Positions 6,041 through 6,672 of a stretch of DNA of 6,672 nt are shown piece after piece. How positions within the stretch are numbered: position 1 is the stretch's first letter; each line of letters starts with the position of its first letter. A model generated the notes under the pieces. It was not told where the DNA came from. It searched no databases and worked only from the letters and a program-made list of their open reading frames with translations. Made by a program: the position numbers and the translations under genes. Origin of the DNA: Chloroflexota bacterium (lineage in GTDB: Bacteria; Chloroflexota; Limnocylindria; QHBO01); NCBI GenBank assembly GCA_023250255.1, contig JAHFBB010000051.1, positions 1-6,672 on the forward strand. Reading direction: 5' to 3'.

Positions 6041-6568
6041 TCAATAGCTGAGCAGGGTGTGAATGGCAAACTGCTCGAGGCGTCGGCGCCCGTCCAGCGC
6101 GCCAAGTTCAACCATGAACGACAGCCCGGCAACCTCGCCGCCCAGGCGTTCGACCAGCTCGATGGTGCCCATCACCGTGCCACCGGTGGCCAACAGATCG
6201 TCCACGATCAGGACTCGCTGGCCGGCGGTGATGGCATCGCGATGAATCTCGAGCGTGGCGGTCCCGTATTCCAGGGCATATTCGACCTCGATCGTTTCGG
6301 CCGGCAACTTGCCGAGCTTACGCACCGGGATGAATCCCGCCCCGAGTCGGTACGCCATGGGGGCGCTGAAGATGAATCCCCGCGACTCCATGCCCACCAC
6401 CAGATCGACGGGCGTATCGGCGATCTGGGCGACCATCTGGTCGATGACCTCGCGAAATGCATCCGCATCTTTGAGCAGGGTGGTGATGTCATAGAACAGG
6501 ATGCCCGGCTTCGGGAAATCGGGGACTTCCCGGATGAGGGCACGGAGATCGTCAAGCGAGCGGGGCAT
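6041..6568 (-). CDS. apt: Adenine phosphoribosyltransferase
   Basis: A 175-residue cytoplasmic purine-salvage enzyme that forms AMP and diphosphate from adenine and PRPP; the length is normal for the family. R-E-V-P-D-F-P-K-P-G-I at 13-23 and Y-D-I-T-T-L-L-K-D at 26-34 are the typical Apt N-terminus. E-S-R-G-F-I-F at 61-67 and P-V-R-K-L-G-K-L-P at 81-89 are the flexible-loop region. V-L-I-V-D-D-L-L-A-T-G-G-T at 119-131 is the PRPP-binding signature. E-L-G-A-L-D-G-R at 154-161 is the usual C-terminal segment. The open frame extends 33 codons upstream to 6667, but Apt homology begins at the ATG at 6568, and the extension overlaps a promoter-like region. It is the first gene of the chain. Adenine arises when methylthioadenosine or SAH is cleaved by nucleosidases, so its place before ahcY and metK fits recycling of SAM by-products. 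No nucleosidase is visible here. Confidence 0.97.
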   Translation of the reverse strand: MPRSLDDLRALIREVPDFPKPGILFYDITTLLKDADAFREVIDQMVAQIADTPVDLVVGMESRGFIFSAPMAYRLGAGFIPVRKLGKLPAETIEVEYALEYGTATLEIHRDAITAGQRVLIVDDLLATGGTVMGTIELVERLGGEVAGLSFMVELGALDGRRRLEQFAIHTLLSY

Positions 6569-6579
6569 GGGCGCCGCAG

Positions 6580-6609
6580 AGTCTAGCCAACCCACGGCCC
6601 AGGTGTCCG
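6580..6609 (-). promoter_or_regulatory. Candidate promoter for the apt-led gene chain
   Basis: On the minus strand, CGGACA (6609-6604, four of six matches to TTGACA) and TAGACT (6585-6580, four of six to TATAAT) are separated by 18 bases. The -10 hexamer ends 11 bases before the apt ATG, so the leader would be only a few bases long. This agrees with the absence of a Shine-Dalgarno. No start-site data are available, so this is inference. Confidence 0.4.
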
Positions 6610-6641
6610 ATGAATGACTCGATTCCTGTCTCCCAATCGCT

Positions 6642-6657
6642 CCGATCTGGACCGATG
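6642..6657 (-). repeat. Copy 2 of a 16-base element shared with the metK upstream gap
   Basis: Minus-strand CATCGGTCCAGATCGG differs from the metK copy at two of 16 positions and keeps both ATCGG units with a 10-base period. It lies 56 bases upstream of the apt -10 hexamer, not beside it. An activator site, a remnant of another promoter, or chance are all possible. The rest of the 104-base stretch upstream of apt shows no gene, hairpin or repeat that I can support. Confidence 0.35.
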
Positions 6658-6672
6658 GGGATAGCATCCTGC

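Noticed and set aside
5756..6586. 276-codon plus-strand open frame
   Set aside because: It is antisense to the GNAT and apt genes, with proline/arginine-rich composition and no motif.
6569..6667. 33-codon N-terminal extension of apt
   Set aside because: Apt family similarity starts at the ATG at 6568. The extension would cover the promoter-like hexamers and has no recognisable content.
6655..6672. Possible divergent plus-strand gene start (ATG at 6655)
   Set aside because: Only six codons remain before the window ends, so coding potential cannot be judged.
6661..6672. Small GGAT-GCT-ATCC inverted repeat at the right edge
   Set aside because: A 4-base stem with a 3-base loop and no T-run is too weak to call a terminator.

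Overview
This 6.7 kb window is GC-rich and densely packed. Every gene I can support lies on the minus strand and is read from right to left. I see no mobile element, CRISPR array, tRNA, rRNA or convincing terminator. The genes look like core metabolism rather than an exotic accessory system. Long plus-strand frames are present, but they are antisense shadows typical of GC-rich DNA. The organism appears to be a GC-rich bacterium that uses GTG (possibly TTG) starts and often lacks Shine-Dalgarno sequences. It has a short adenosylhomocysteinase ending in a thermophile/archaeal-like W-x-x-G-T tail. Chloroflexota (for example Limnocylindria- or Thermomicrobia-like) or a related lineage would fit, but that is a low-confidence inference.

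Layout in transcription order. (a) 6672-6569: non-coding leader with a candidate promoter. (b) apt, adenine phosphoribosyltransferase (6568-6041). (c) A GNAT-family acetyltransferase with a long unassigned N-terminal half (6032-5145). (d) ahcY, adenosylhomocysteinase (5148-3880). (e) A 54-base gap with a possible second promoter. (f) metK, S-adenosylmethionine synthetase (3825-2635). (g) A TPR-like protein of unknown function (2638-2018). (h) A single-domain mannose-1-phosphate guanylyltransferase (2014-944). (i) A DUF374-type acyltransferase (947-267). (j) The N-terminal 83 codons of a phosphoglucomutase/phosphomannomutase (251-1), cut by the window edge.

Two functional blocks emerge. The right block is the activated-methyl cycle. 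MetK makes SAM, methyltransferases turn it into SAH, and AhcY splits SAH into homocysteine and adenosine. Apt salvages adenine, another by-product of SAM-using reactions. The left block makes GDP-mannose (hexose-phosphate mutase plus guanylyltransferase) beside a putative lipid acyltransferase, which suggests mannosylated glycolipid or envelope glycan synthesis. The genes are chained by 4-base start-stop overlaps (GNAT/ahcY, metK/TPR, guanylyltransferase/acyltransferase) or gaps of 3-15 bases. Only the ahcY-metK gap and the apt leader have room for promoters. Both hold a TA(C/G)ACT hexamer 10-11 bases before the ATG and a near-identical 16-base element. That shared element is the most unusual non-coding signal here. 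I found no clearly undescribed system.
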